Source of the DNA: Isoetes taiwanensis
Lineage: Eukaryota > Streptophyta > Lycopodiopsida > Isoetales > Isoetaceae
Reading direction: 5' to 3'
DNA length: 64,000 nucleotides
NCBI GenBank assembly: GCA_021234155.1
Contig: JAJEKV010000005.1
Location: forward strand, 16,202,774-16,266,773
Of the stretch, positions 21,901-34,000 are shown piece by piece (within the stretch, counting starts at the first letter, position 1; each line of letters opens with the position of its first letter). The position numbers and the translations under genes are program-made. Under the pieces are notes generated by a model. It was given only the letters and a program-made list of their open reading frames with translations, had not been told where the DNA came from and did no database searches.

Positions 21901-24900
21901 TGGGTTTGTGCTTTGTCATGCGTCATTATTGTCTTGTATGAAATGCTCATTCCATATTCCTCTAATATTTATTTATAATAAGAATCGCAAATAGAAATTT
22001 CCATGGTCTGATAACGTGTTTCCTGGTTTCTGTATTTGTGGTTGCAAAATTCGGTGTTTCACAAACATCCTTACGACATCAAACTTCATATTGGTGGTGA
22101 GGGTTGGGTGCATTGCTACAAATCTAGGAGTTCGGGCATATGATATTGAAAACAGGTCTCACTTAAGCACCAATTGTTGGTTGGTATTGCATTTGTTTTT
22201 CTAATGACTAATTGCATCTCGGTAAAGCTGCATATTCTAAGCATTTTATTATCCAATTGCATTATATGGATGTTGAGCAATTGATTTAGGGTCGAATAGG
22301 ATGTTGTTATAAAACACTCTCTATTTTAAAGTTAATATGGCCAAAATTAATGCCTTGGGGGTACCCGATTGAATATAGGCGTGATTTCCGTTTTTGTTGT
22401 TGGCGATAAACAAGCGACCTTTCTCTTGTGAAGATATATACACCAGTATTGAACGTAGGGACTTAGAGATATAAATTGCAAACCCAAATTTTACTTAGGC
22501 AAAAAAACATATATTCCATCATTTCGGCGAATGAAAAGATTACCAGCCAAGGTTGCTATAACTTTTATCGGCTTCGAAAAAATTAGCCAACATAACTAAC
22601 CAAAAAAAGCTAAAGATTAGCCTTATATTCTAAATTACACCTATCAAAATTTGGGCTTAAGAATTACCGGCTTACCAACTCCTTGCCTTTATGCGGTTTG
22701 TTGATTTTGCTAGTTTACGCCTTATAGTATTTTACACAAATCTCAATATATAGTATACAAAAACACAGCGTACATACCCCATGACGAGGATGGCTATGTC
22801 GGTCCAGATCCCGAGAATAATGGTAAATATGCCCATCGACATCTCGGCACCTCGTATTAACTTAGTGTGAATATGCACCCAAACTTCAAGGGACAAGAGT
22901 TTTATTTTAAAGTAATCACAATGGTTTGTGATTGTCTTGTGTTAATGGTGGTTGGAAGTATTGTTGTTATGTTAAGGATTTTTGGGCCATGGACCCTAAC
23001 TAAAATATTATAGGTAAACTTTTGGTAAGTAAATATTAATTACTAAAAAGCACAATAATATCAAGGCGAACAAATTATTCCATTTACCATTATAGTGTAA
23101 ATATTCCCTGCATTACATACCAAAACCGCAAATATACATAAACATTGGTTACGCTTATAAGTCAATGCAGTTATACAAAAACAGAATAAAAGCTGTCAAT
23201 ATCGCTTTGTGTTTTGTCGATTTATTATCACGACCAATGGATTGAATGGAAAAAGAGCATTGGAATATATATATTGATATGCTGCCTCCGATATATGAAG
23301 ATTTGTCGGCCGTCCGGGCTTGATAAAGGTATAATAAAGACTGGATAATGTCCTTTGTTACCTACATATTGTTATTTCATTGTATAAAATTATGTGAAGA
23401 ATGGAGCTTTTATCTAGAACTACAAAGCGATACTGCACAGGCGTTGGGCAAGCAATAATGCGCATATATTCCAATATATTCCATTGTAAAGCACGGACCA
23501 TGAGTTTTAGGAGCAGTATCGACGGTAACTAAGCGGGTTACTGCGCTTAGCCTAAATGTTGGTCGAAAATAACACATAAACAAAAAAACACAACCCATAA
23601 GCCTCCCGGTGCCTTTGTATATGCACTGCAATTAGAAGCAACCTTGATGAAAACAATTCACGCCACTTTATTACGTAGGCTAAAGCGAATAATAGCCAGA
23701 GAGATGAAGCTATATGAGCGCAGCGAGATCTCACGGCGTAAAATGCAGCCGGCATTTCATTGAACAACTCCACACCATACATGCAAAGAATGCATGTGGG
23801 AAAAAGTATAAAAGCGATCAATTTACATATAATGAGCTAATGTAATCAAATCGCCACGATGCACCTCCACTTTCCAAAACACGGGTTTTGCCACACGACA
23901 CTATGCTAGCTTTATATTAATCCTTTCTAAGTCAATACACCTTTCCTTGAAATTTCTGAGCCCATTAGGGTAAGGCAATATTACATAACATCTAAATCTG
24001 ACTTCTAAAACTTCTTTCTTGGCGGATGAGAAGCTATAGATCCTTGATGAATCTCTTGGCAACATTTACCTTTTTCCAATGAACCGACATAAAATTGTTG
24101 CATGAGTTTATAACAGTTAGTTACTCGGCGACGATCATATCTTGTTTGCTAGCGAGAATATTAAAGTGTAGTATAACACAAAGTATTGCCCCTAATCCCA
24201 AAAACCTCACGATCCGAAACCGGATGCTCTCCCCACGACATATGTCTCCAAAATGTTACGCGCCATAGCGACCCTGATGCGGATCTTGCGAAATAACTAG
24301 AGGAATGAACCTCCATTTAACATAGTGCTGTGAGACAAGATGTGGCCAGCCTTGCAGGCGAACAGCGAACTCCTACTTCAAAGCCCGGAAGCTAACCATA
24401 TGCATTACAACTACGAGTCTAGAAATGAACAGATCGGAGGCTTGATTAGAGGATATAAAGAAATGGATGAGTGGTCCTCTGAGACAAATGAAAGAAATCA
24501 GAATCGATGTTTTAGAAGTTGAACCTAAAAAACTACCTTGAAGATATCCACCGCGAGTTTGCCCCTTTTTCCTAAAATAGCGGCTAACAAAGGGTGCACT
24601 CTAGAAATACTATTATTTAGTACACACACTGGATGAATCTGACCACAAATCATATGAAAACCTTAGAAAGCGATTACAAAAGCGGAAAAAAAACCCACGT
24701 TATATTATACATATTCTGCGATTTCAGAGCAGAGGCGTTGGATGAGCATATTCACCCCTTATTCCTTAATGATCTACATCGTGCGTGAAGTTCCTGGTTT
24801 GTGGAGATTAAAATTTACGCAAAATTTGCTATCTTGGCCGTTAACCAAGTTAAGCCAAAGATACTATAAGTTTCAGAAGGAATGCTATGTGGTGTTGATT

Positions 24901-25100
24901 TTGTCGCGATTACTGCAAAATACAAACTCTGTGCCCTCGTCACCCAGGTGTGAATATGCACCAAGAGACGCGAAATTACAAAATGTTGGACCAATGGTTG
25001 TGAAGTGAGTAATATCCAATAGTAGTTATGTGTTAGAATTAATTTTTATGTCGGATGTTAATGGTTTGTATTGCAAAAAAAAAATTGTACCGAGGACCTT
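18951..25100. other. AT-rich gene-poor DNA, nothing recognised
   Basis: About 6 kb without a supportable gene, RNA or element. Short open frames (for example 19,431-19,667 on plus and 23,410-23,821 on minus) are within chance expectation. The 20,250-20,900 stretch contains TCAGGCTAGTC-like short repeats (GCTAGTCAGGCTCATCC and CAATCAGGCTAGTCTGG). The first part, to about 19.7 kb, may still be decayed transposon. Confidence 0.4.
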
Positions 25101-25149
25101 AAGGGGCGATCGATTAATGACAAAATTTTAGAATTCAAACCAGAAAAAA

Positions 25150-26562
25150 CTAGAAGAATTCATTTGGGGCTTTCATCACACAGCAGCTTTTGAATTTCAT
25201 CACAATAAAACAAATAGAACATAAGTAAAAGTTACCATAAAAGATAGAGCAGATTCGTCCCATTATTCTGAAAGTCATAAAGTTTGCAACACCCATACAC
25301 AAACATTTTGGCTGGAATTTAACGACATTTTGGCCTCCATGCAGTTCTTGTGGTGAGAAACCAAAGTGGGAAACTTTTACGCTTGTGCTACAAGGATCGT
25401 AAGCGGAATTTTGCTTAATAACTGCCTCAAAATCTAAAATGCATGGTAATTTTTGCAAGCTTCATTCGAATATGAGCCATAAAACAATATCAAGCGCAAT
25501 CATGTCGGTTAGTAGGATGTAAACCTACAAACAACCAAAAATTACTATTTAAATACTTTCAACTCGCTATATCCATATCATACTATCAAAAGATCTCGGG
25601 AGAGAGCTTTCCAACATAATAAAAATCATCTCAAACAGAGCTACGGATCAAAGTTATGATAAGAAATGTGTGTTGTCGATTGGAGGCGCACTACATGCGC
25701 CCTTCAAGCGCTTCATGTGCCCATTATGCACCACACACACCAAAAAGGGTTTTGTTGTGAGCCATTGGTTGTTGCCATTATGCACCACGCGGCACAAAAG
25801 GGCTTTGTTGTGAGCCATTGGTTGTTGACCATTGGAAAAAAAAGGCTAAAATCAATGGCTCGAAATGGTGCACTCTAGATGTGCAGCATTGGTACATCCA
25901 TTGAATACATCACGAAATCATGGGAAGAAACCTTGGTAAAAAAGCGTACAAAACACAAAACCCCTGATTATTATGCTACATATTCAAGTACATCATATGC
26001 ACTTGTTACCTCTTATTTTCAATGCTGGTGACAAGGGACATTCTCTTCATTTTCTTATCTGCCCTCCTAGATTCCTCTTCATTGGCTGTCTTAACAGCCA
26101 TATCCAATGCATTCTCTATTTTTACTGGAGTCACATTCTCCGCTAAACATTATACAAAAATATCAAACTACAAGTGCGATTGAAGGACCACTTAGATTCA
26201 AAAATTAAAACTAAGCATCTCCTGTTTGGCATTTTTTCTTTTTCTTTTGCTTCAACAACTCATCTATGCAAGATCTAGCGGGGATTGGATGTGATGAGTA
26301 AGCATTTTTTTTTAAAGATTGATGCGTAGGTTGATTTTGTATCTTGCTCAAGTGCTTAGTCTACTAAACCCATCTCCATGACAATGAAATTCAGTTGAAC
26401 TCCATCTTCAGCATAAATTTCACACCCATTAAACTCCTCTTTATGGAAATTACTAAAGCATAAATACAATAAAACTTCAAATTCATTACCTCTAAGTAAG
26501 GGATGAGCTTGCTTGGTGATGCTACCCATGTCAGCAAAATAGAAAACTGAAGGTATTAACAC
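25150..26562 (-). pseudogene. Unrecognised coding-like segments, minus strand
   Basis: Read 5' to 3' on the minus strand, three pieces look like exons: 26,562-26,356 (AHPLLRGNEFEVLLYLCFSN, then HKEEFNGCEIYAEDGVQL), about 26,305-26,215 (HPIPARSCIDELLKQKKKKK) and about 26,150-25,995 (LAENVTPVKIENALDMAVKT, then ANEEESRRADKKMKRM). A further open stretch lies at 25,458-25,150. Composition (charged, Lys/Glu-rich, few rare codons) is unlike the surrounding AT-rich DNA. I do not recognise a family; a decayed transposon-encoded protein is the likeliest alternative. Splice borders are not certain. Confidence 0.3.
25720..25829. repeat. 55 bp tandem duplication
   Basis: CCATTATGCACCAC occurs at 25,721 and 25,775, with AAAAGGGTTTTGTTGTGAGC and the following CATTGGTTGTTG repeated at the same spacing (GGGCTTTG in the second copy). 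Copies differ at a few positions. Confidence 0.85.
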
Positions 26563-27029
26563 GACAAATTGTAAATTTATTTTATTTTAATTAGTAGTTT
26601 AATGCCATATTACTTTAATGACATCTTTAAGGACCTATGGCGATTATCTTTGGCACATTCTGGAACATATTACACACAATGAGACTACCGCTCCTTTCGA
26701 GGTCATTTTAGTACACTACACATGATGAGACTGCGCTCATCACTACCACGATGGTGCTTGAGGGGGTACAACCCAATCTGAAGGTCTAACCACTAGATCA
26801 CCAGCAAGATGGCCATATAAATGTACCAATGTACATGTATTTGTAAATAAAAATGTAAATGTAAAACCTGCATTATGTATCAATTTTTTTTTTTTATATA
26901 TATATATTTTAATTCATCATATATATAATTTCATATAATACTAAGGTGGTCTTCCAGCGTTCTTTGTTCCGCTCTCAAATGGTCCCTGAGTCAGAGGGCA
27001 AACATGAACTCTAAATTACTCCATTCGTG

Positions 27030-27870
27030 GTCGACCCGTTCTCTTTCCCTTTGCCATTTGTACTCCGGCTTTCTTTTGCTTTTTCCTTTTCCTCGTCGCA
27101 GCATTTCCTTTTCTTCTTTTCTTTTTCCCTCTTTTCACTTTCAGTTTTCGGTGATCAAACTTTTTCCTTCCTCTTTCCTCATTTCTCCACCCTTTTTCCT
27201 CTTTCCTTTCACCATGCTTTTTTCCTTTTCCCCTTCGTCTTTTGACTCATTCCATTGTCTCATAAACCTTTCTACCACGATTTTCCTCTTTCTTTTCTCT
27301 TGTGCCCGTTTTCTTTTTCCACCCTTTCTTCCCCCTTTTTTTCTCCTTTTTCCTTCCGTTCCTTCCTTCCTTCCTCTTTCCGTCCTTTTTCTTTTCCTTT
27401 CCTTTCCTTCCATTCCTCATTCCAGATCCATCTTTCCTCCATTCCTTTTCCATTCCTTCCTTGATTCCTTCCTTCCACTCTTCCCCCCCCTGTTCCATTT
27501 TCTTGTCATTTTTTTCCTTTCCTCATTCCTTCCTCTTCCTCTTTTGTCGTTACTTTTTTCTTTCCGCTCCATTTCCTGTCCTTCCATTCCCCCTTTCCTT
27601 CCCTTCCACTTTCCTCCATTCCTTCCATTCCATTCCTTTCCTTCCTTCCTTCCTTCTTTCCATCTTCCATTTTCCTTCTTCCACTATTCCTCCTTCCTTC
27701 CTATTTCATTCCTTTTTCCATGTTTTCGAGCAATCGCTCCTGATCTTCCATTCCTTTCCTTCATTCCTTCCATTCCTTCCTTCTTTCCTTCCTCTTTTCT
27801 TTTCCATTCATTTCTTTCCTTCTTCCATCCATTTCATCCATGGTCAAAGTCGTCTGTTTTCCACTGAATG
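27030..27870. repeat. Polypyrimidine tract, degenerate (TTTCC)n / (TTCC)n
   Basis: For about 840 bases the plus strand is almost only C and T, built from TTCC, TTTCC and CATTCC units, with few purines. The long open frames here on both strands (Phe/Ser/Pro-rich on plus, Lys/Glu/Gly/Arg-rich on minus) are by-products of the composition. Such a mirror-rich homopurine-homopyrimidine stretch can form triplex DNA in principle. A long run of T and an (AT)n run lie just upstream at 26,885-26,912. Confidence 0.93.
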
Positions 27871-28204
27871 ATCTCAGTCCATTCAAATTAGGGCTTCTTC
27901 ATTCTTTCACCTTCCATTTTCAATTATAATGTAAGTTTATAATAGAATTATATTATATATTTCCATGATATATGCATAATATTTACATCTTCTGTCAAAA
28001 TAATTATCATAACTATAATTGCATCAGATAAACCTACAATTACATCAAGTAAGCAAGCAAGCTCAAAGATACATGGAGGGTGGAGATAGAAATCGAAAGA
28101 TCAAAGGTACATCAAAAAAATGATGTGAAACATCAAATGTAAAAGTACCCAGAGTTCTATGAGATAAAAGATAACAAATACCTATAATTGCATCAATAAC
28201 ATAT

Positions 28205-28312
28205 AAAAGCAAGAATAGCTACATCAGAATACATGACTACATTAAAGAAGAAATATTTTAAAAGCAGGAATTTTTGCATCAGAATACAAGACTTCATCAA
28301 AAAAGAAATATT
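28205..28312. repeat. 55 bp diverged tandem duplication
   Basis: AAAAGCAAGAATAGCTACAT at 28,205 matches AAAAGCAGGAATTTTTGCAT at 28,260, both followed by CAGAATACA-GACT-CAT and AAGAAATATT. About 80 percent similar by eye. Confidence 0.75.
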
Positions 28313-31300
28313 AATCAAATTGTTAGTTATAGGTATTTCAAATCTAATAATATATCCGATGTTACAAGACTTTACTTCCACATTAATAAAGAATTAGTGA
28401 ACTCAAAAGACTATTACATCCCCAAGATATTCAATGTAAAGTATCAACTAATTAAACATTACCTGAGGTGTGGATTCCAAAATTATGCCTCACATCTTCT
28501 GGCCAGATGCATTCCTTCACACATTGGTTATCAATGGTGAGTCTGTAGTTGAAGCACATGATGCAATAGGTGTGTCGCACCTTTGGTATAACTATTGACA
28601 GATCCTGACCGCTTCACCGCAGGTTTATGCAGCATTCATATGAATCCTCTCCATCTCTGTGCTTCTATTAGCGTATGCAAGAGTGCGAATAAATATAGCG
28701 ACTCCCTCACGTTCTTCTCATATGGCGGGTTTCATGCGTCCTCGATCGAAAACCCTATTTTTAGATTGATATGCGGGAGATAGTTTCTGGGTCTCAATCA
28801 TCGGTCTTTCAAGTTTACTTTACCATACCTTTAATTTGCAATTTCATTCTTGGAGAAGAAAGCTATGATCTCCTACAACGAATGGATGCATATGCTTGGT
28901 GTCTTCATAGCTTCTTGATGCTTTTTCCGCTATATCGAGGCTTACTTTAAAGCCTTGACTTTCCCCACAATTTGTAATTTACGCCCGGATTCTTCTGTCT
29001 TCTCTGCTGACTTGCGGTTATGGCTTTCTTTCATAGCCCTCTTTTCGATTATCCACTCCACAAGGCGGTTTATCGTGAATTCTTAAGAATCGTACTCAAT
29101 TTGACCTCATGAATTTGGAAGTTTGATGGTGTTCTTTATCAATTATCCCTACTATTGGATTCATCGGCTCTTGCTGTTTTATTGCGCATTGCAGCATTAT
29201 CCGAGAGTTCATCCTAAGCTACACTATTTCTGACCTATCCAAGACAAAAGCCCTTGCAAAGCACATGGGTGTGCGATGATTTGCCACATCTTTCTTACCA
29301 AAAATCTCCTCATACTTTGCAAAAAAATTCTCCCTCCACTTTTTTCCTATATCCTCTTTGGACTGGACCCTTTTTTTCCCACACCCTTTCCACTTTATCT
29401 TGTGTGCCATTAGGATGGCGGCCTTGAAACTGGCCCGGCTCTGTGAGAGTTTTCAAGGTCGCCAATCCTGCCAAGTATGCTGGGAGATCTATTTCACTGG
29501 TGGATTGACTGTTGGAGATGTAGGATCCGATGCACGTTTCTTTATTGCTTGTTTCTAAGGTAAAGACCTTCTTGGTTTTTGCTAAAGGTGTTAGAGTCTT
29601 CATTACGAGGTGATTCATCAAAAAATTCAAGAAAGTGAAAGAAAAGAAAAACATGCAAAAATACATCTAGATCAAACTGATATCTTCAAACTTACTGAAA
29701 ATGGTTGGAGGAAAGCTCAATAGTTGGGAAAAGGCTGGATGATTGTCTCAGTTAAGCAGGAACCATTTAAAATTTGGGAAGAATTACCCTCAAATTCTAT
29801 TTCTCTATTTTGAGTAACGTACAATTCGTTGTGACTACAGTCCGGGCGTGAATCATTAAAACGAATTTATTATATATTTGTAAATGTAAATTAGGGGCCG
29901 ACTTTTTACCCACCCTTTCTTGCTTCTACCCTGCTGTTGTGTTGGTGTGTAAGGCATTGAAGAATAATAAATTACATTGTTTTGAAGGGATGGTGGGATA
30001 CTGCACATGAAGGACATAGGAAAGGTTCATTAAGTGTGCCATCTTCATAATATTAGTGACTCCACAATCGAGAAAGGTAAGGGTTTGTACTTGAGGTAGG
30101 GTGCAGATGACATGAAAAACCTTGTTGTATTAGATAGCAAGAATTTGTTGAACAGTGCTGCCCACTTTGTTTTCATCATGAAGATCGGCTCTTTACTGAT
30201 TTGACTTATCGTTATGCGGGGATAATAAAGTCCTGAAGTTTATGTTGTCCAAATTCAAGATGCATACCCTCTAACTCTTGCTCATATTAATGAGCATAGA
30301 GTTAAGTACACAGTACTTTAGAATCCTACTCATTGTATGCCCTCTATATATTTTTGTACATTGCTTTTGTTTGGAGTGGAAACACTTATTGTATATCTTG
30401 TTTAATGTCCTGGCTTTGTTTATTATAAGGTTTCTCGTTTGTATACTTGTTCCATTTCCATTTGTAGTATGTATTTTGTTTTTTATACTAATTGATGAAT
30501 TTTTAGCGGGTTACGGCCCTTGGGTATAGCGGTAATCCCAACTTTGAGATTACTGCTATACCCCGATGATCATGGGCATTTTGTTGGACTTTAACTACGA
30601 GCTCGATGTCGCGTATTATTGGTTTATTCTGCCGAGTGTTGTCTGATGCTAATAAGGATTTTAATGGATAATTGGTAGTGCGATGGATGATGGGTGGTGT
30701 TAGTATACCATTTTGAACTAGGAAGAATAGTTTGCGAAGGTTAAGTATTGAGCAAAGATATGGCATAATGAGATGTGAGAATAACAACGAGGATATCCTG
30801 AGCAAGATATGGCTATGGCAGACGGTTATGGCACATGTATTATCAAGAACTTCGTCAAGGTTTGTATTTTCAGAGCGGTTTGGTGGTTTTTAAGGGGATT
30901 TCGAATGGATTGAGGCTCCTAAGACGCCGCTAGTTTTATATTTGAGTTATTAAGGCAAAATTTGAGTTTCTGAGTTTTGATTTAGAAGCAAAATATTTTT
31001 ATGTTGCGATCTGGACATCATTTAATGGAAGATGGTTTAGGCCCTGATGTATTATTGCATTTTTTGCGAATAGACTCGAAGTTCTAGCATGAGAGCTCAT
31101 AAACATTAATAGTTTCGGGTTTTCTGTGGATAAATCTTGAAGATTTGTAGACAGCTTGGTTGCATTGTCGGACTGCCACGAGAAAAACAGAGCACACAAA
31201 ACTAGGAGGGCAGGAACAGTGATGAAATTACGTCAATGATTGGGTCTCGAGGAATATTCCCTCGGTTATCCTTAGCGTATGCGTAGAAGTCACAGTGGCC

Positions 31301-34000
31301 TTGCCGTCTCGAAATTTCCTCGACCTTAACATATCGAACTTTTTGTATGTAAAAGGGGAGGAGTCCTTTTGCTTATCATTACTAGAAAAATCGCGATGAC
31401 TTCGTTCCTCGATAGTGGAGGAATGCTGATAAATAATTATCATACTCACTCAGTCTTGATAACTAATTAACTCGATATTGGTTCCAATATCAGGACAATT
31501 AAATGTATGAAGAAACAATGCATCTATATTGAAACCAGGAATTGGTGCAAGATTTCATAACCGGCATTCACAATTTAAAACATGTTAAAACATGTAATTA
31601 ATATCAATATGTGTCGAGTATCAGTATATGCAGTTTAAAATCATTATATTCAATCCATAGGTCTAACAGCTATCAATTAAATAACTTCAATCTTGAAACA
31701 ACATTGGCACAAGATTTCATAACCGACATTCTAATTTAAAACATGTTAAAAACATGTAATCAATATCAACGTATGTCGTTATCAGTGTAATATTTTGATT
31801 TAAATTTGTATCAACTTCATTCCATAGGCCCTAGCGACTAAAATTATTAATGTTGCAACTTGTATATTAAAAGTAGGAGTCTTTGGCATCAACGTTACGC
31901 AACTTTGTAAAACATTGGTACATTGTTGCATCTTCCATAGAAAATTGACCCACTACGGGCTTTAGAAACGGGTTGCTCCACTAGAATTTGAGGTGATTGT
32001 TTGCGTATTTACGTAGTCCATTGTTTACCTTATCGACATTTTGAAGGCGTGTCCGCTACTCATTCACTAAATTGATCGTTGGAGGTGGTACAATATTACT
32101 ATTTCGCTTGGTTTGAGTTAACTTCGATGCTTGTTTTCCTTAGTCAAATGCATCGATTGATAAATGTGAGTAATGCATTGGCGGTGTTATTTTGGTGAGA
32201 CACATGCGCCAATTATATAGAAAAGAAGTCAAACCAATGGCTATGCTATGGCATATGCTACTTCTGCAACCTTCTCATCCAATTGCCTCATCTTCTTCAA
32301 AGACTCTTAGGTAACTTTGAGTTCTTCCACAATAACTAAAACTTCGCTGCGCGCTCTCATTTGAACATCTCCCACTTCTATCATATTTTTTAAAGGCCTT
32401 TGTTACGCTATGTCACCTTGATCCTTTAAGTATTCATGTGGAATTCCATGATACAACCGCGAAATTTCATAATGGCCTTAATTCTTGGAAAACCTATATA
32501 AATATATAAAATTAGTAAAAATATGTCAAAGAGTGAAGTAGAAAAAAAGGACACTACAAAATACACACAATCTTTGTACAAACATTTCCAAAGCCAGATT
32601 ATGACCAAGATTTTCCCAGGTTGGTGTCATACATCATCACTGGCAGGTTGATTGATAATAGCAAAAATAAGTGTCGTTTGTAAACATCCTCATAATCTTT
32701 AAATGGAGGTAACTTCGCGCAATATTCAACAAATGTTCGTACAAATCCTTGTTAATAAGCTCATACACCTTCACTGGATTTCTTTTTAGGTAGAAAATGA
32801 GTTAAAATCCGGTGATGCTTGCTAATTGGAGGGAATATGTAGATATCAAGAACACTATCAAAAAGAATTGCCAGCCACTAGAAAGAAAAAACACAAGAAG
32901 GCGCTTACACTCAATGTAAAATTAGGTAAGGCATCACCAAGAAATTTAGAATATTTACCATTAATTCCATGACTCTTACCACCCGAACTTCGAATGAAGA
33001 ATTGAAATGCACGGTACAGTTGAACTTCGCTTGAAAGTCTACCATAATTTGTTGCAAAATGCTTTGGCTCATAACTATCTCATCACGTGAGGTTTTTTCT
33101 CGCATGAGGCACAAGCACGGCTGGCTATAGACATCTTGCTACACGCCAACCATACCTCTACGCATAAAAAATCAGAAAATAGAAAATCTTGTAAGATAGT
33201 AGGCTTACCAAATTGAATGATAATCCTCTTGCTAATCAACTAGGAGCCGATAATTTATTACAAACAATTATTAATCAACTTCTGAAAGATAATATAATAC
33301 TAAATGAATGCTCACATATAAAAATAGTCCTTAAAAAGTGGGTGGTTTAATATGAATTGCCTCCTCCAATTGATACTGGATTCACGTTCATTCGAGTCTC
33401 CCTTACTTCATTTACAAAGTGACCAAAGCTAAACAACATTGTTTACCTTGTTGCACCTAACGAAAGCAATAAATAAAGTTGTTAAATGTATGACTAAAAT
33501 TCACTTTCATTTATTTAACTGTACCAGAGTATAGAGAACCATCTTCTTTTCGCATTTCTTTGAATAAAGGCAATTTCCGCGACCAAGTTGTTGATACCCA
33601 CAACTCCGGGGCCATATCTTACAATTTCTTCGGTTATGATGCCAAGCTTCATCTTGTTGTTTAAAAAAGTTAGATCCTAAATATCAATATAAAAAGCTCA
33701 TAACCTCTTTCCTCCCAGATATTTTGTTCACATTTTCTCACAGCGTCCATTGTATTTATGTAGAGCTCGACCAAACTAAAAACAAAAGGAGGATTTTCAG
33801 TATATGCATCATCAAAAAATAAAACAATCACCGGCTACCAGCCAGTTGGGAAACATGGTAGGGTGCAAGTCCCACCAACCATGCCTTCAAACAAAAAAAC
33901 ATAATAAAACAATCAAATCAATTACTGTTGATGCTTCTTTATATTTTGTCATATTTGGTATTTATGTGGTATGCTCAAATATAAAAACATCATCGTTTCG
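28313..34000. other. Gene-poor DNA
   Basis: No recognisable gene. Minus-strand open pieces at 29,219-29,666 (KIKWKGCGKKRVQSKEDIGK) and 32,911-33,114 look mildly coding-like but match nothing I know; decayed transposon sequence is the likely source. Confidence 0.4.
31541..31860. repeat. Direct duplication, period about 162 bp
   Basis: ATTGGTGCAAGATTTCATAA at 31,541 matches ATTGGCACAAGATTTCATAA at 31,703; both continue with CCG-CATTC, AATTTAAAACATGTTAAAA, CATGTAAT-AATATCAA and end near CATTCCATAGG/CAATCCATAGG. Copies differ by scattered substitutions and small indels. The AAACATGTTAAAACATG core is itself nearly palindromic. A MITE or LTR fragment is possible. Confidence 0.8.

Noticed and set aside
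27004-27867. A 287-codon open frame and several opposite-strand frames
   Set aside because: They lie in a C/T-only tract; the predicted proteins are composition artefacts (Phe/Ser/Pro or Lys/Glu/Arg runs).
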